A DNA stretch of 64,000 bases from Cerrena zonata (lineage: Eukaryota; Basidiomycota; Agaricomycetes; Polyporales; Cerrenaceae): NCBI GenBank assembly GCA_038087015.1, contig JASBNA010000014.1:248001-312000 (forward strand), read 5' to 3'. Of this stretch, positions 48,314 through 63,441 are shown piece after piece. Under the pieces are notes generated by a model. The model was not told the DNA's origin. It made no database searches and worked only from the letters and a program-made list of their open reading frames with translations. The translations under genes were made by a program, and so were the position numbers. Numbering within the stretch: position 1 is the stretch's first letter; every line of letters starts with the position of its first letter.

Positions 48314-49285
48314 AGTCCATATGTCTCAGGCAACTTTGAATGCGATACGATTTTCGAGGGGATGTGGCGAGAGGCAAGGAGGTAGCCCGAGACTTTGGAG
48401 TCTGTTATGCCCCGCTCTGCCCGTGACTCAGGTACGGGCCATCTTGAACATACGTGATACAAACTAGGATCGATGTTCTTAGAAGACACAGAAACTATTG
48501 GATCCCCGAGTCATTGTACGGTCCCATAATAGGGTTATGTCTATCGATCCGTTTATTAGTAGGAGACATCTGTGCAATTTAATACAAGCTACCTTTGTCG
48601 CCTGTAGGTGTATACGGGTCGTATAACCTACAACCCGTAACCTTATCCTCTTTTCTGCGCATGATGCCGATATCGATGTTGACAGAATCTGAAGGAGTGG
48701 ACAAGCGCCGACGTCGGCGGAGCTCTCGATATCGTCCTAATTCGGACGCAGTGCTTCTTTTTAAGGCAACTCCTCCAGATACGTTCCTGCATTTTGGACC
48801 TCCGCCGTGCCCGAGACTCCGCAGGTAAACATATCACCTTATTGTGTTTTATGAGACCTTAATCGCTCCCGGACCCGTCGTATGTACTACATACATGAGA
48901 TGTGTTACTCGGAAACATGTACAAGCAATAAATCACCTCGAGATTAGATGGCGTCACGCTCAAGCATTCAGAGAATCATGACAAACTATTTCGTTTGAAT
49001 GCTGACCGAGGCGTTACCTGCTTAGTCGAAGTCGACTTCACGTACCTCATCTAAATGGGGCTTCCTGACCTTCTATGCAGGGGTAATCTTGGGGCTAACA
49101 ATGATAAAGAGTTTCGGGTGCTGCGACTTTCTAGATCGTCGTCCGTATCGGGCAAAGTTTATCATTGCGCCGAGGCTCCACTTGTACACTCGAGTGCCTT
49201 AGGGATGAGAACGACATCCATAGCTGATATACCAAGAATAAAATACAATGTATTGTCTCACGAAATACCCAAATCATGAGATGTA
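48314..49285. other. Upstream region of the Ser-rich gene
   Basis: No gene recognised. A plus-strand open frame at 48595-48828 has no motif and is probably fortuitous. Confidence 0.45.
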
Positions 49286-51294
49286 TCATGCAAGAGAGCC
49301 CTGCAAACGATAGATGAGCCATACGAACGTGATAAACCATCTCAGGGCCAAATAAAAATCTCACCATAGGGTCCCAAGGCGGCAGAACAGTCTTCTCCCT
49401 ACTCTCAAAGACCTTAACAAGCTCCTTCGGTGCGAGTGCTTTAGGTACAACCACTTGATAGACGAACCTATACCACGGCGCAACATGTGATTGTCAGTTG
49501 ACGGATCACGAACTTTGATTCGAGAAGAAGGACGTACTCTTCGAACCACTTGTCTGACATAACAAACCAGCCCTTCTCGCCTGCAGTGTCACCCCACGAG
49601 TTCTCAACTTTGTATCGAACAGGGTTCCCTGAGGAGTCGAGGTGGACCGCCGTGATGACCATGGCGTGCGTCATGGAAGACTCGTTTACTCGTAATCGGT
49701 CTGCCTTGGATAGTCCGAATGTAATATCAAACGCCGCCTATACGTGACATAAGGGAAATACAGTCAACGTCTTGATAAAGCTTAGTAGAGTCTGGCATAT
49801 AAGGGACTTACCTCGTATTCAAATAATGCAGTATCCATAATTCCCGCGTCTTTGTCTGAGAACTGGCCGACATCGCACCCGAAGAAGACGGGTTGTCCAG
49901 CTTTGATCATCTTGACCACAGCAGCCTTGAGTTGATCAATCTCAGTGTTGACATCTGAGAACAAATATTTTTTTCGTCAGATAGGGTTGATAAATTATCG
50001 ACAAGAGGTGGAAATGTACGAGAATAGACTTACAAAGGACAGGTCGGCCGCCCCAAAGGTTGCCGAGCTTATCCACAGTGTAGAGCTTACTATACGCATT
50101 CCGAGGATCGTTGATAAGAGAGAATGAGTCCGCAGGCTATGAAACCCAGGACAAATTAGGATCCCACAGTTCATACGCTGTCAAGGTATGTCAATAACTT
50201 ACCGAATATTTATCAACAGCGAGAGTCCTATAAAACTCCTTCGGCGTCCCCTCCCACGTTGCGGGCTTTCCATCCTTGTCATAATAATCCCAAACAAACT
50301 TCTCGTCTGCTGGAGGAGGAACACCGAGGGTTGCGCTCATGACTGTGTAGATCTCCTTCATGAGGGTTTCTTTCTTGGCACGAAGGCTGGCCATGATGGA
50401 CTCTTCGGAGAGCGTTTCGGAGGAACGGAGGGAAGAGGCCATGTTGCGGAGGATGATGGCATGTTCACGGAGTTTGAGTTTGAGGATCTTATTAATGGGA
50501 GAAGAGAGGGAGGAGTGGAAGGATTCGGGGAAGAGAGCTTGAGGGACAACTCCGTAGGTCTTTGAGAATTATAGTAAATTTAGCTTATACTATTATTTGA
50601 GGGCGGAAGGTTAAGCCTACCTCGAGAAGGTTAACAACCATGTCCCATTGACCACCGTCGCTGATAAGGTCATCAGAAAGGTGGTATACCAGCCTATCAT
50701 CAAGGGGGAGATCGGCATGTTGAATGGACAACTCGAGGTAGTAGTTCGATTTGTTCAGTTTATCCCAGAAGAACAAATATCCCTAAGTAACCCAAATGAT
50801 CTAGTTAATTGACCGCGTTGAGTGGAATGTTTATTTACACTTACCTGAGATAACTGGAACTCGCTCAACCCCAACTTCTTCATCACATTATACCTCAACA
50901 CATTCGTAGTAGCAAACAACCAACACCTCCCACTACTCTTCTGGTTCGTAATCGGACCCGCCTTGAAATCCAAATGCGTATTGAACACATGCGCATCGGC
51001 AATCTTGGCCTGTCGGTTCTGCAATGTAGCACGAACGTCTTGATGGTTCAAGATCGTGCGAGAGAGTGTGAGTTTGGGGTCGGAAGAAATGCTGGATTCC
51101 CATTGAGTCACTGTCTCGAGAGTGATGGCTCCGGTAGGTGAGATAGGTTGTCTGGGCTTGTGGCAGGCCCTGACACGTTGAGATGGAAAGGTACGTCCCT
51201 CTGATTGACGGTGCTTCTCGTTCAACATGTCTGATTCTGATGAGATAGAGGAAGTGGATGCGTAGGATTCGGGTTTGGAACTGGTTGCTCCCAT
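49286..51294 (-). CDS. blh1: Bleomycin hydrolase (C1B cysteine aminopeptidase)
   Basis: Papain-fold aminopeptidase that forms hexamers in the cytosol. The start MGATSSKPESYASTSSISSE leads to a Ser-rich leader of about 50 residues longer than the usual core; Gly2 could be myristoylated. Catalytic residues are in QKSSGRCWLFATTNVLR (Cys), SSMTHAMVITAVHLD (His) and YKVENSWGDTAGEKGWFVMS (Asn). The C-terminus is LPPWDPMGSLA, equivalent to the conserved WDPMGALA end that self-trims and reaches the active site; it is reached by splicing to a tiny last exon with TGA at 49286-49288. Frame intact through about eight exons. Confidence 0.95.
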
Positions 51295-52228
51295 ATTGTA
51301 TACCTCAGGCTCCTAATAACACAAACTATATTGGTGACTGTGCTGGTACTTCCTGGTTCAGAAGTAATGAGCTATAACGAGAAAGCAACCGGGGTTCTGT
51401 GGGACTAACACTGAGTACCCTAGAGGTTAGCAAGAGTTGGGGAAAGAGATTCACAACACACTCGCAGTATCAAGCCTACTTATAGCCGTCCCAATCAAAG
51501 CTATATCAAGCCGATGACAGACCATATGCAAAAGATAGACACCAGATATGCACCTAAGCCTTTCCAGGTCCCAGAATGTCCCAATTATAGGCTGTAAGGT
51601 CGGTACTTACTACTCGGTATGGAACTCGATAGCATTTCGGTTACCACGCGCGATAGACTATTCGTGCTATCCAATGATGTTGGCGACATATCCAAGCTCC
51701 GCGTGGTACTAACTGGAACAGGACCGGGCGACAAGAGATAACAACATGTGTTTCGATTGGCTAGTTATCGCTGACCTGTTGTTGTTGTGTGGGTGCTGGT
51801 CGTGCTCTTTTGTACACCTGGGGCTCGAGAGAGGGTATTTTTGTGTTGTCGGGTGCTATAGACTGCTGTAGATAATGGATAACGAGGAAGTTAGAGGTAT
51901 TCCCGTAGAGCTTTTCGAAATCCCCAAACATGGGGGAGTGCGGGGAAGGCTCGGAACCAAAGATCGTCCGGGCCGGAGCGAGGTCCTAGTTATTTGACCG
52001 TGGGAACCCTGCCCACAATGCGGCTGCAGGCTTGAAAGAGCTCGAAAGGATGACCATCATGAACTCACACCACGGTGACCTATACTTATAATTTGGAGTT
52101 AGCTAAATGTATGTATTTGTGAATCTTATTGTGACTTATGAATCTGAACATGAATTAATAGAGTGATCATAAACTTGCCTTTGATTCATATCCATATTCT
52201 CTTCGAGAAATGACAAGTAGCTGCTTGA
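51295..52228. other. Divergent intergenic region
   Basis: Promoter space for blh1 and the unknown gene to the right; no motif assigned. Confidence 0.45.
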
Positions 52229-53631
52229 ATGGATCCCAAACACACTGAACATCTGACTGTCTCGTACCATGGACCGACAAGCCAGTCGACTCCAGATGAT
52301 GAAAGTATACTTGAAGAAGCACAGGTAATACTAATGCTCGCCATAGGCATAGAGGAATGGCGCAATGTAGTTCCTTTGAAAGAAAATACTCTTTTTGGTG
52401 CGTTTCCGGACTGTGGAGGTTGACCTCGGGAGCCAAATTTGGACTTCATTTATATTTCAACAGGCATTGGTCGGAATTGCTTCGAATACGTTCCTTCTCC
52501 TCCCGCCCTCGATACTGTTTACGAGAATGCGTACCCGCTAAGGGAATGGGGTAGCGACATACTGGATACCGAGATTTTTCGTCTCGAAGAGTTGGAAACT
52601 TTCAACTCTACCGAAATCAACATACCTTTCTTTGACCTGGAGACCGTTCGATCGACTCTTCTAAAACTCAAAGCTGACCCGGATTTATTGACGCCAACCG
52701 CTTCGATTCAGGAAGTCCGAAAGGACGGCAGCGACGATCCACACGAACCTTCGTTACAGAACACCGCCAAACACCGTCGACTAGATGCCGAATTAGGGTC
52801 GCTGTTGAACCTCATTGAGCGAGTGAGTTGACCATTCTATCGAGGGGCGACATGTATTGATGTACCCGCTGTAAGCCTCGCTTCATCTCGATTCCATCCA
52901 GACCTTGGGAAGCACAATCGCTAGACTTTGATTTGAAGTTCTATAACGGTGCCAGCCCAAATGTTGTTCCTCCCAATACCATGGAGCAGGTTTGGGAAAC
53001 TCTCGAAGATCCTTTTTCTCGCTGTACCTGGATAGTCCCAATCCGTGGTACACCACCATGGCAAGATTGTACATCAGCTGTTGTTCTTCAGGAGGATGCG
53101 CATCCATCAGGGCAATCCGGGGAGCTGAAACCCGACCCTGAGATGTCTCCGACCACTTCATCAAAGGTCGTTTGGACGCGAGCCGCAGTTCGGGCATTCT
53201 GGCAATTTCTCCTCGAACTTAGAGAATCCGGAAACTTGGGACCTATCGCGTTGTCGTTTCACGCTGCTGCGACGGTACGTGCGGGGACTAAACCGACCGC
53301 CCCCGCCAATAACGCTTCCACTGCCAACACAGGCTCGAAGAGTCAGAAACGAGGTGTGGCGCCTACTGTATTGGATATGGATCATATCAAAGTTTACCAC
53401 GATGCACGATGCGCTGTGCATTTGCGCAATGTATTCCATGCATGGGCGTATCACTGTCCCGAGAAAAGTACCTCCGGTACCGGACGTGAAAATCCTACAG
53501 TCAGTCCTGATGGCGGCGCCCCATCGGTAGACGTCGAACAGCATGCTGTTGTGAAGAGCAAAGTTAGGCCGTTGCGAAACGTCAAGTTAGCGTTGTTGGA
53601 TGAACGATGTCAGGCAATCCTCGTTTGTTAG
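52229..53631 (+). CDS. Unknown conserved-looking protein
   Basis: Three exons give a protein of about 420 residues starting MDPKHTEHLTVSYHGPTSQS. Joins are FPDCG to GIGRNCFEYVPSP and LLNLIER to PRFISIPSRPWEAQ, both in phase. It is soluble, with no signal peptide or membrane span. Well-ordered-looking stretches include TMEQVWETLEDPFSRCTWIV, VWTRAAVRAFWQFLLELRES, MDHIKVYHDARCAVHLRNVF and RPLRNVKLALLDERCQAIL, separated by Ala/Thr/Gly-rich linkers. I do not recognise the family. The stop (TAG 53629-53631) may be real or may hide a further intron, since weak open stretches continue to about 53830. Confidence 0.6.
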
Positions 53632-56659
<3,028 letters not shown>

Positions 56660-57096
56660 AACGATCATCAAGGAGATTTGGTGACGTTAAAATATTAGGG
56701 ATGCGGAACTCGTTTGCTTGTACATATTGCATTTAATTAATTCGTGGACACTATTCGTTACTTAGCTGTAACTTGGCGAGATTGGATAATATATTGGTAT
56801 TCTATCTTCAATATGCTTTGTTTGAACTTTGAAGTAAATTTAGTGTGAGACACTATGGTTTCCTTCTTATGTAAGTTAGAGCCTGAGGAGCGAGCTAGTA
56901 TAGTCAGCGCTGACTTCGGCGACCATCATTCAAACTCTTCACTTACGCTGGCCGTCAAGTATATAGCTATACCACAACTTCACAACCAACTGATGCATAT
57001 TCAACGACGGATAGCCAAACGCTGATTATTGGTTTGGGCTATATTTCTGCTAATCTTGACATTTGATTATCGGTTGCTGCTCCGTTCTGACCCATC
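56660..57096. other. Gap between peroxidase and TBC genes
   Basis: No gene recognised; peroxidase 3' flank and TBC promoter. Confidence 0.5.
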
Positions 57097-59745
57097 ATGT
57101 CCGCTCCTGAACCCACCCCTGCATCCACAACACCTCCAGCCGACACACCTATTACAACTGTAAATGGAATAGATAATATCGAAGAAAAGGCTGCAACAAC
57201 CCCTGCAAATGACAATCTGGACACAATGGAAGATGTGGCCCTAGACGCGAAAACGGAAGAGGAAGTACTGTCAGTGGAACCACACCTGAACTCAGAAGGG
57301 GAAACGTTGGCAACGAAACCGAAGACATCCTTGTTACACGTTGATATCAACAATGACAAGGACTCGGACCAGTCATCCATGATCACACCTACCCCACTGA
57401 AAGTCGAGGAAACGCAACCCGGTACTACACCGATTGGCTTGGATTCGCTGCTGTCACCGAAGGATCCTGATGCACGTTTCTCATTACGAGAGTCTATGGG
57501 CTCGGAGGCAACAGATGAAGACTCGCGATTCTCTACAGTGTTGCTTAGTGCTCGTCAAAGCATGGAGACACTAGACGTCTCGGACACAGCAACCTTGACC
57601 GCCCCGGATGAGCATGGAGATGATCGAAGAAACACTCTCAGTGGGAACGACATTGTGACCATGGTGCACAGGAATCGCGTACACAAGAAGACCGCGTCGA
57701 CGTCTACCATTGTGTCTGCTAACAATGTGCCTTTCAGTCCCTCTCGGGAGGGAGAGTCTGATTCCCAACGGAATAGCTTAGACGGGCAACAACAGAAATT
57801 GCATGAAGAGTTCACTCGCATACAACTGGAACCGACACCAACTGAAGGGCCCTCGGATGTCGATTGGAGTAAGTCATTGCGTCATATTCAACTCATCGTA
57901 AACACTCAACTCCTTACGTCTAGACTTTTGGGGCGACGTTGTTTCTGGTATGCTTGTTTCATACTTAGAGTGTACTGGATCTAAGAAGGAATCACTCAGA
58001 CTACCTCAAATTCGCTGCTGAGCGTCCTGAGGAATTGGCCAAAGCCATCGAAAAGGGCATTCCAAAGTCTCTCCGAGGCATGATTTGGCAGTTAATGTAG
58101 GTGCGACTGTTATATGCTTCATCAGTGACCTGTATGCTAACATTTCCTATAGGTCTGCCTCCAAAGAACCCGAGCTAGAGGAAACCTATCTGCGATTACT
58201 TAAGGAGACCAGTCCACATGAGAAGGCTATTAACCGAGATTTGGGACGGTACGACTATTCAACCCATTGTTGACCTCCAAGTTGTTTATGCATGGTATAG
58301 AACCTTTCCTCATCATACGTTCTTTACGGACGGGCATGGTATAGGGCAGGAAAACCTGTTCAACGTTCTAAAGGCTTACTCTATGTAAGTTTCCATCATT
58401 TCAGACGTTATCATTTCACTGACTCTCATGCCAGTTACGATCCTCAAGTAGGATATTGCCAAGGACTTCCTTTTGTGGTGGCTATACTACTTCTGAACGT
58501 AAGGATATGTTGGTTAATTTCAATTTCATTTGACAAATGTGTTTTGCAATCCTGATAGATGCCGGATGAAGAAGCATTCTGCCTTCTTGTGCGACTGATG
58601 TATTCTTATGATCTACGAGGTCACTTCCTTCCCGAAATGCCGAAACTGCAGCTACGCATGGTTAGTCTGTAGGTAGTATTTTTGTGGTGTTATGCTAAGC
58701 GTTCTTGTTCTAGTTCCAGGTTGGCCAAAATCCGTATCATTCAACAACACTCTACTTATTCCCGCTATAGTTTGATCGGCTTCTAGAAGAATTACTACCA
58801 GTACTTCATGTCCATTTCATTCGGCAAGGCGTGAAGTCGAGCATGTATTGCTCTCAGTGGTTCCTGACAATGTTCAGCTATCGGTACGTGGTTTTTGAAC
58901 CTTAGGTATAATCATCATAAATTGTAACTTCTGCTAGTTTCCCTTTGGACATTGTGTTCCGAATATACGACAACTGTCTCGCGAGTGGCATCGAGGCTAT
59001 GTTTGCATTCAGTATGATGCTACTGGTCAAAAACGAGGAAACTCTTCTATCTCTGAAATTCGACCAACTTCCAAACTTCCTCAATACGAAGGTTTTTGAC
59101 GTTTATCAGGTATAGTCATTTCGCATCAACGATTGCTGCTTAGTAAATATATCAACACAGATACAAGGAGATGATGAGGACTCTAAAGAACAGAAATACG
59201 ACGTGGATCGATTTGTTCACGACGCAGTGTCTCTCAGAATCACCCCTTTCATGCTTGACACATATGCCAATGAATACGAAGAACTAGTGAGGACCAGAGA
59301 TGCTCATACTAAAGAAGTGGATGATCTCCGCAATAGCAATCGTGCTCTCCACAATCAGGTGTACGCATTTGGGCTGATACCAGCATTGAATACCGCTGAC
59401 GCACTGTGCTTCTTTAGTAATAATCTGGAGAACAGTCTAGCGCAGCTTAATACCGAACATTGCGAAGTATTGGTAAGTGTTATGTCCCGAAGCTAGGCCC
59501 CGACATATCTGACTTTGGCTATAGAACGAGCTCGTACGGCAACGATTGCGCAACGAAGAGATCGAGGGGGAGCTCGTTCGATACAAACTTTTGTAGGCTA
59601 CTTCGCACGACGATCCTATTTTAAGCTAATATCTTTATCATTATCTAGATACGCCGAAGCTATGCATCAAAACGAAGATGCCATGTCATCTCATCGTCTC
59701 TCGACAAATCTCACTCGGAGTCGTAGCAGCTTCGGTATGAATTAA
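57097..59745 (+). CDS. TBC-domain Rab GTPase-activating protein (Gyp5/EVI5-like)
   Basis: The start MSAPEPTPASTTPPADTPIT opens a disordered acidic N-terminus of about 260 residues. The TBC domain begins GIPKSLRGMIWQLMSASK and has the Arg finger in INRDLGRTFPHH and the Gln finger in VGYCQGLPFVVAILLL. Further conserved blocks are SSMYCSQWFLTMFSYRFPLD and SGIEAMFAFSMMLL. The C-terminal third is coiled coil (NNLENSLAQLNTEHCEVL onward, then RNEEIEGELVRYKLLYAEAM). TBC plus coiled coil fits Gyp5/EVI5 relatives acting on exocytic or Golgi Rabs; the target is inferred. About a dozen exons, frame intact. Confidence 0.93.
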
Positions 59746-60047
59746 ATGTACGGTTTTATAGGGTTTCCGCATGCTTTTGGGATCAGGTCTCGTTCAGGAT
59801 TCGGAATGGAGGATTGTTTTGTTTTGCTCTCTCTTGCATTTACCGCTTTAGAATACATCCATCATACTATGTATTATTCTATGTTTTAACAGACTGGGCA
59901 CCGAAGTACATTTATGCGCCGAAGATGACACATTTGGCGGGTATTTTTGGCATGACATGATCGCTCACGACACTTTCGGAGACGGATCCACACGGAAGTG
60001 TTAACTTTCTACTCGACTTCCATGCAAGTTTTCTTACACTTGCACTC
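59746..60047. other. Gap between TBC and ABC1 kinase genes
   Basis: 302 bp, nothing recognised. Confidence 0.5.
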
Positions 60048-62554
60048 ATGGACTCGCTAAGGCGGAGATGTCTTTCGTCTTCCGTTCATAAAATTTCCCT
60101 GTCTGGTACCAGGAAACTTCCCCACAAGTTGAAGTTGGCGAACTTTGGTGCACGGAGAAGCCAGTCATCAAGTACTTCCCCAAAGGATACTATTCGATCC
60201 AAGGTCAACCCATGGATCGCATGGCCAACAACGATAGTCGTACTAGTGGGGGCTGGCGTGGTGGCATATGAAACGTACCAACCGTTCAGACACACCGTTC
60301 TAGCGGTCGTACGATGTTCTAGAATCGGAGGTGTGTATATCGTTCTCTCTGTTCTGTTGTTATTTATTCTTTGGGATACGTTAGAGGCCGCCGTTCTTGG
60401 TGCTTTCGACTACAAGAAGACCCTGTCCAAAACTTATGAAACCGAGGAGGAACAGGAACAAGCGTATTCTGACTGCCATCGACGTAGTGCGCACAGAGTA
60501 TTGAAAGCACTTCTTGCGAATGGGGGTATGTTGTATGTGTTCAATTTAGAAGTAGAAGACTTATGTTACGACCTTCAGGAATATTTATAAAACTTGGTCA
60601 ACATATCTCCTCACTGTGAGTGTCTTGTGTGCATGTTCGATTGTTATGTTGCTCAGGGCAATGCCAGTGTAGTTCTTCCCGTAGAATGGACAAGTACTAT
60701 GCGGCCGCTACAGGACCAGTGTGAACCCACCGAGTATGAAGACCTTGAAAAACTCTTCATGTCCGACATGGGCAAGAGGATAGAAGATTTGTTTGATGAG
60801 TTCGACCCGAAGCCAGTCGGTGTGGCTAGTCTGGCTCAAGTTCATGTTGGTCGTCTGAAGGAAACTGGTGAACATGTTGCTGTCAAGGTGTGCTGTTGTT
60901 TTTCAAAACCCTCCATACATGCTCTGAAAGTTAGAATATCAGCTCCAACACCCACACCTTGCTGAATTCTGCGACATTGATATGGAGATGGTAGAGGTTT
61001 CTCTTGGTAATTATCTACTTCTCCTATTATTCTCAAGAAACTCACAGAGCCCTACGTAGGCTGGATTAAATCTTTATTCCCGGATTTCGAATTTACTTGG
61101 TTGGGTGGCGAAATGCGCGAGAACCTGCCCAAGGAGATGGACTTTGTGCACGAAGCTCATAACGCTCAACGAGCCATCGAAGATTTCGAAAACATCACCT
61201 CATCTCTGTACATTCGTAAGTAAACTGCTTCCTGAGCTCATCACATCAGTTTTAACCTCAATATAGCCCGAGTAATCGAAGCCAGAAAGCGTGTCCTTAT
61301 CATGGAATACATCAAAGGCGGTCGAGTGGATGACTTGAAATATTTATCTGACAACGATATTGACCGCAACAAGGTATCCTTGGAAATTGCAAGGATATTT
61401 TCTCAAATGGTACACCTGAACGGTTGGTTTCATGCAGTAAGGGATTTACTAAACACTCTCAGTATGAATCATGCTAAGGTGTTATTAGGACCCACATCCC
61501 GGGAACCTTCTTATTCGACCAGCCCCCTCCACGTCACGATCGCCGTACAACTTTGAAATCGTTCTTCTCGATCACGGGCTGTACTTTGATCTTGACGATG
61601 ATCTGAGGATCAACTATAGCAAGTTCCTTCTGTCTCTCATGAAGCCTGGCTCTGCCGCCACGTCTGCTGAACGGAGACATTATGCTAAGCTCGTAGGAAA
61701 TATCGACGAGAATTTGGTAAAGTGATTTGATTATACTCAGTTTTTCTTTCACTTATGGGACCATCATATAGTACCCCGTATTTGAGGCCGCTATTACAGG
61801 TTCGTCTGCAAGATTGCTTGCGCCTTCGTTTTTAACCTTCCTGTTTAGGACGTGCTGCTCTGAAGGGTTCATGGGAAGAGTTAGATAATGAAGCTGACCC
61901 AGGATTCAAACGTGCTGGAAGCATGACGGATCTCTCTGCACCCAGTGAACGAGAAATGGCAGTCATTCGAAATGCGGTAATTCAGCATGAAGGGCTGTTA
62001 CTTTCCGTCTTCGATGTATTACGACGCGTGCCTAGGAGAGTTCTTATGGTTTTGAAGTTAAACGATTTAACTCGGTACGTATATCGGAATGAATACTCTT
62101 ACTTTCGTAACTTACTATCTCTTGCAGGAGTCTGGATTATGCCCTTGCGACAACTCACGCGAGCGTAAGTAGGAGTTATAGTATGACGTCACTGTGTTCT
62201 TCTGAAAGCTCACTCTCTCACAGATGCGAGTATTCCTCATAACAGCCAAGTACTGTACACGAGCTGTCTGGCAAGATGATAAACGACGTATCAGTGCCGA
62301 GATGTACCAGAGAGGGCTTCTCGGTGTGGTATATGACTACTTCACTAGTTGGTGGTACGTTATCAAAGTTCGATACTATGCAGTTTTCTTACGTCTGTCC
62401 CAGGCGGTTCGAAACTTCCTACCGGGGGCTTATTCTCACTGAGACAGTCTTGGATATGCAAGCTCAGCTCGTGAAATGGAAGGCTTGGATGCGAGGATTA
62501 CTGGTGCAGGGTGGTCTTCGAGGAGCACACGATGCTGCTGCTGGACTTGTCTAA
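60048..62554 (+). CDS. ABC1/UbiB-family atypical kinase (Mcp2/ADCK1-like), mitochondrial
   Basis: The start MDSLRRRCLSSSVHKISLSG is Arg/Ser-rich without acids, as in a mitochondrial presequence, and is followed by one membrane segment (WPTTIVVLVGAGVVAYETY). Family motifs are the KxGQ-type IFIKLGQHISS, the Ala/Lys strand HVAVKLQHPHLAEF, EMDFVHEAHNAQR, the catalytic loop HADPHPGNLLIRP and the metal motif LLDHGLYFDL. The C-terminus ends GGLRGAHDAAAGLV. Proteins of this group act on mitochondrial lipid homeostasis (yeast Mcp2) or cristae (ADCK1); the exact role here is inferred. The 3' end lies 128 bp from that of sub1. Confidence 0.93.
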
Positions 62555-62681
62555 TGACACTACCACGGTCCTTCACGATACATGGAGTATATTATTGAAA
62601 TATATTACAGATTTCATAATCACAACGTACATGCTTCCACATGAGAGAAAAACAAGAACGCAGGTAACTGGTCAGAGAAAA

Positions 62682-63441
62682 TTACTTCTTTTTGGCAAAC
62701 AGGGAATCGATGGTGTCCACGTGTTGTTTCAATATCTGCCACTGTCGCACAACGTTAAGGAGACTTAGTATCCGTTGGACCTGAAGTTACTTACCTGTTC
62801 TAAACTAAGAGAAATACCTTTCTTTCCTGGCAGATGCTCGCCATCTTTGGTGTAGAATTCGCGGATATCAAGGAAAGTGACCCCTATAATACAATGTCAA
62901 CATCATTATCCAGCCACATTCGGGATTCTCAATATACCTTTGAATTCGCGGACAGTCGCTCTTCGCTTGTTGGATAAGTCAATATACTTCCCTCCCTCAT
63001 TATCGGATTTGACAGTGGAGTTTCCAGTTTCGGGCTCATTGTTGTCTGTGTTCTTCACGACTTTCTATATAACGGAGGAAGATGAGCAAGAAATATTGCA
63101 CAGACATGTCAATCCCTTACCGCTTTCCCCTTATCTGTTTTCCGTTTTTTGGGAGCCGGCTCTTCGTCCTCCTCATCCTCTTCCTCGTCCTCATCTTCGT
63201 CGGCACGTTTCTTCGATTTTGATTTAGATAAAGATTTTGACTTCTGAAACATCATGGTAGGTTGAACATAATGATGTGACGATTTAGGGCGCGCAACACA
63301 AACCTGAACAGGGGCAGCCTTCTTAGACTTCGCGGATTTCTTCGCTATTGGCTCAGATTCTGCATCTGATGTTTCGACAGCAGATTCTTCTTCTTCAAAA
63401 TCCTCATTGTCACTGGGAGGTAGGATCGGGCGTTTGGCCAT
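62682..63441 (-). CDS. sub1: Transcriptional coactivator Sub1/PC4
   Basis: Single-stranded-DNA-binding coactivator of RNA polymerase II. The start MAKRPILPPSDNEDFEEEES begins an acidic and Lys-rich disordered region with a Ser/Lys stretch (SKSLSKSKSKKRADED) and a nuclear-localisation-like PAPKKRKTDKGKA. The PC4 domain follows: GGKYIDLSNKRRATVREFK, VTFLDIREFYTKDGEHLPGK and KGISLSLEQWQILKQHVDTI, ending SLFAKKK. Five exons, all in phase; TAA at 62682-62684. Confidence 0.95.

Noticed and set aside
48595..48828. 77-codon plus-strand frame with Arg run
   Set aside because: No motif, no neighbouring exon; its Arg run comes from a CG-rich stretch.
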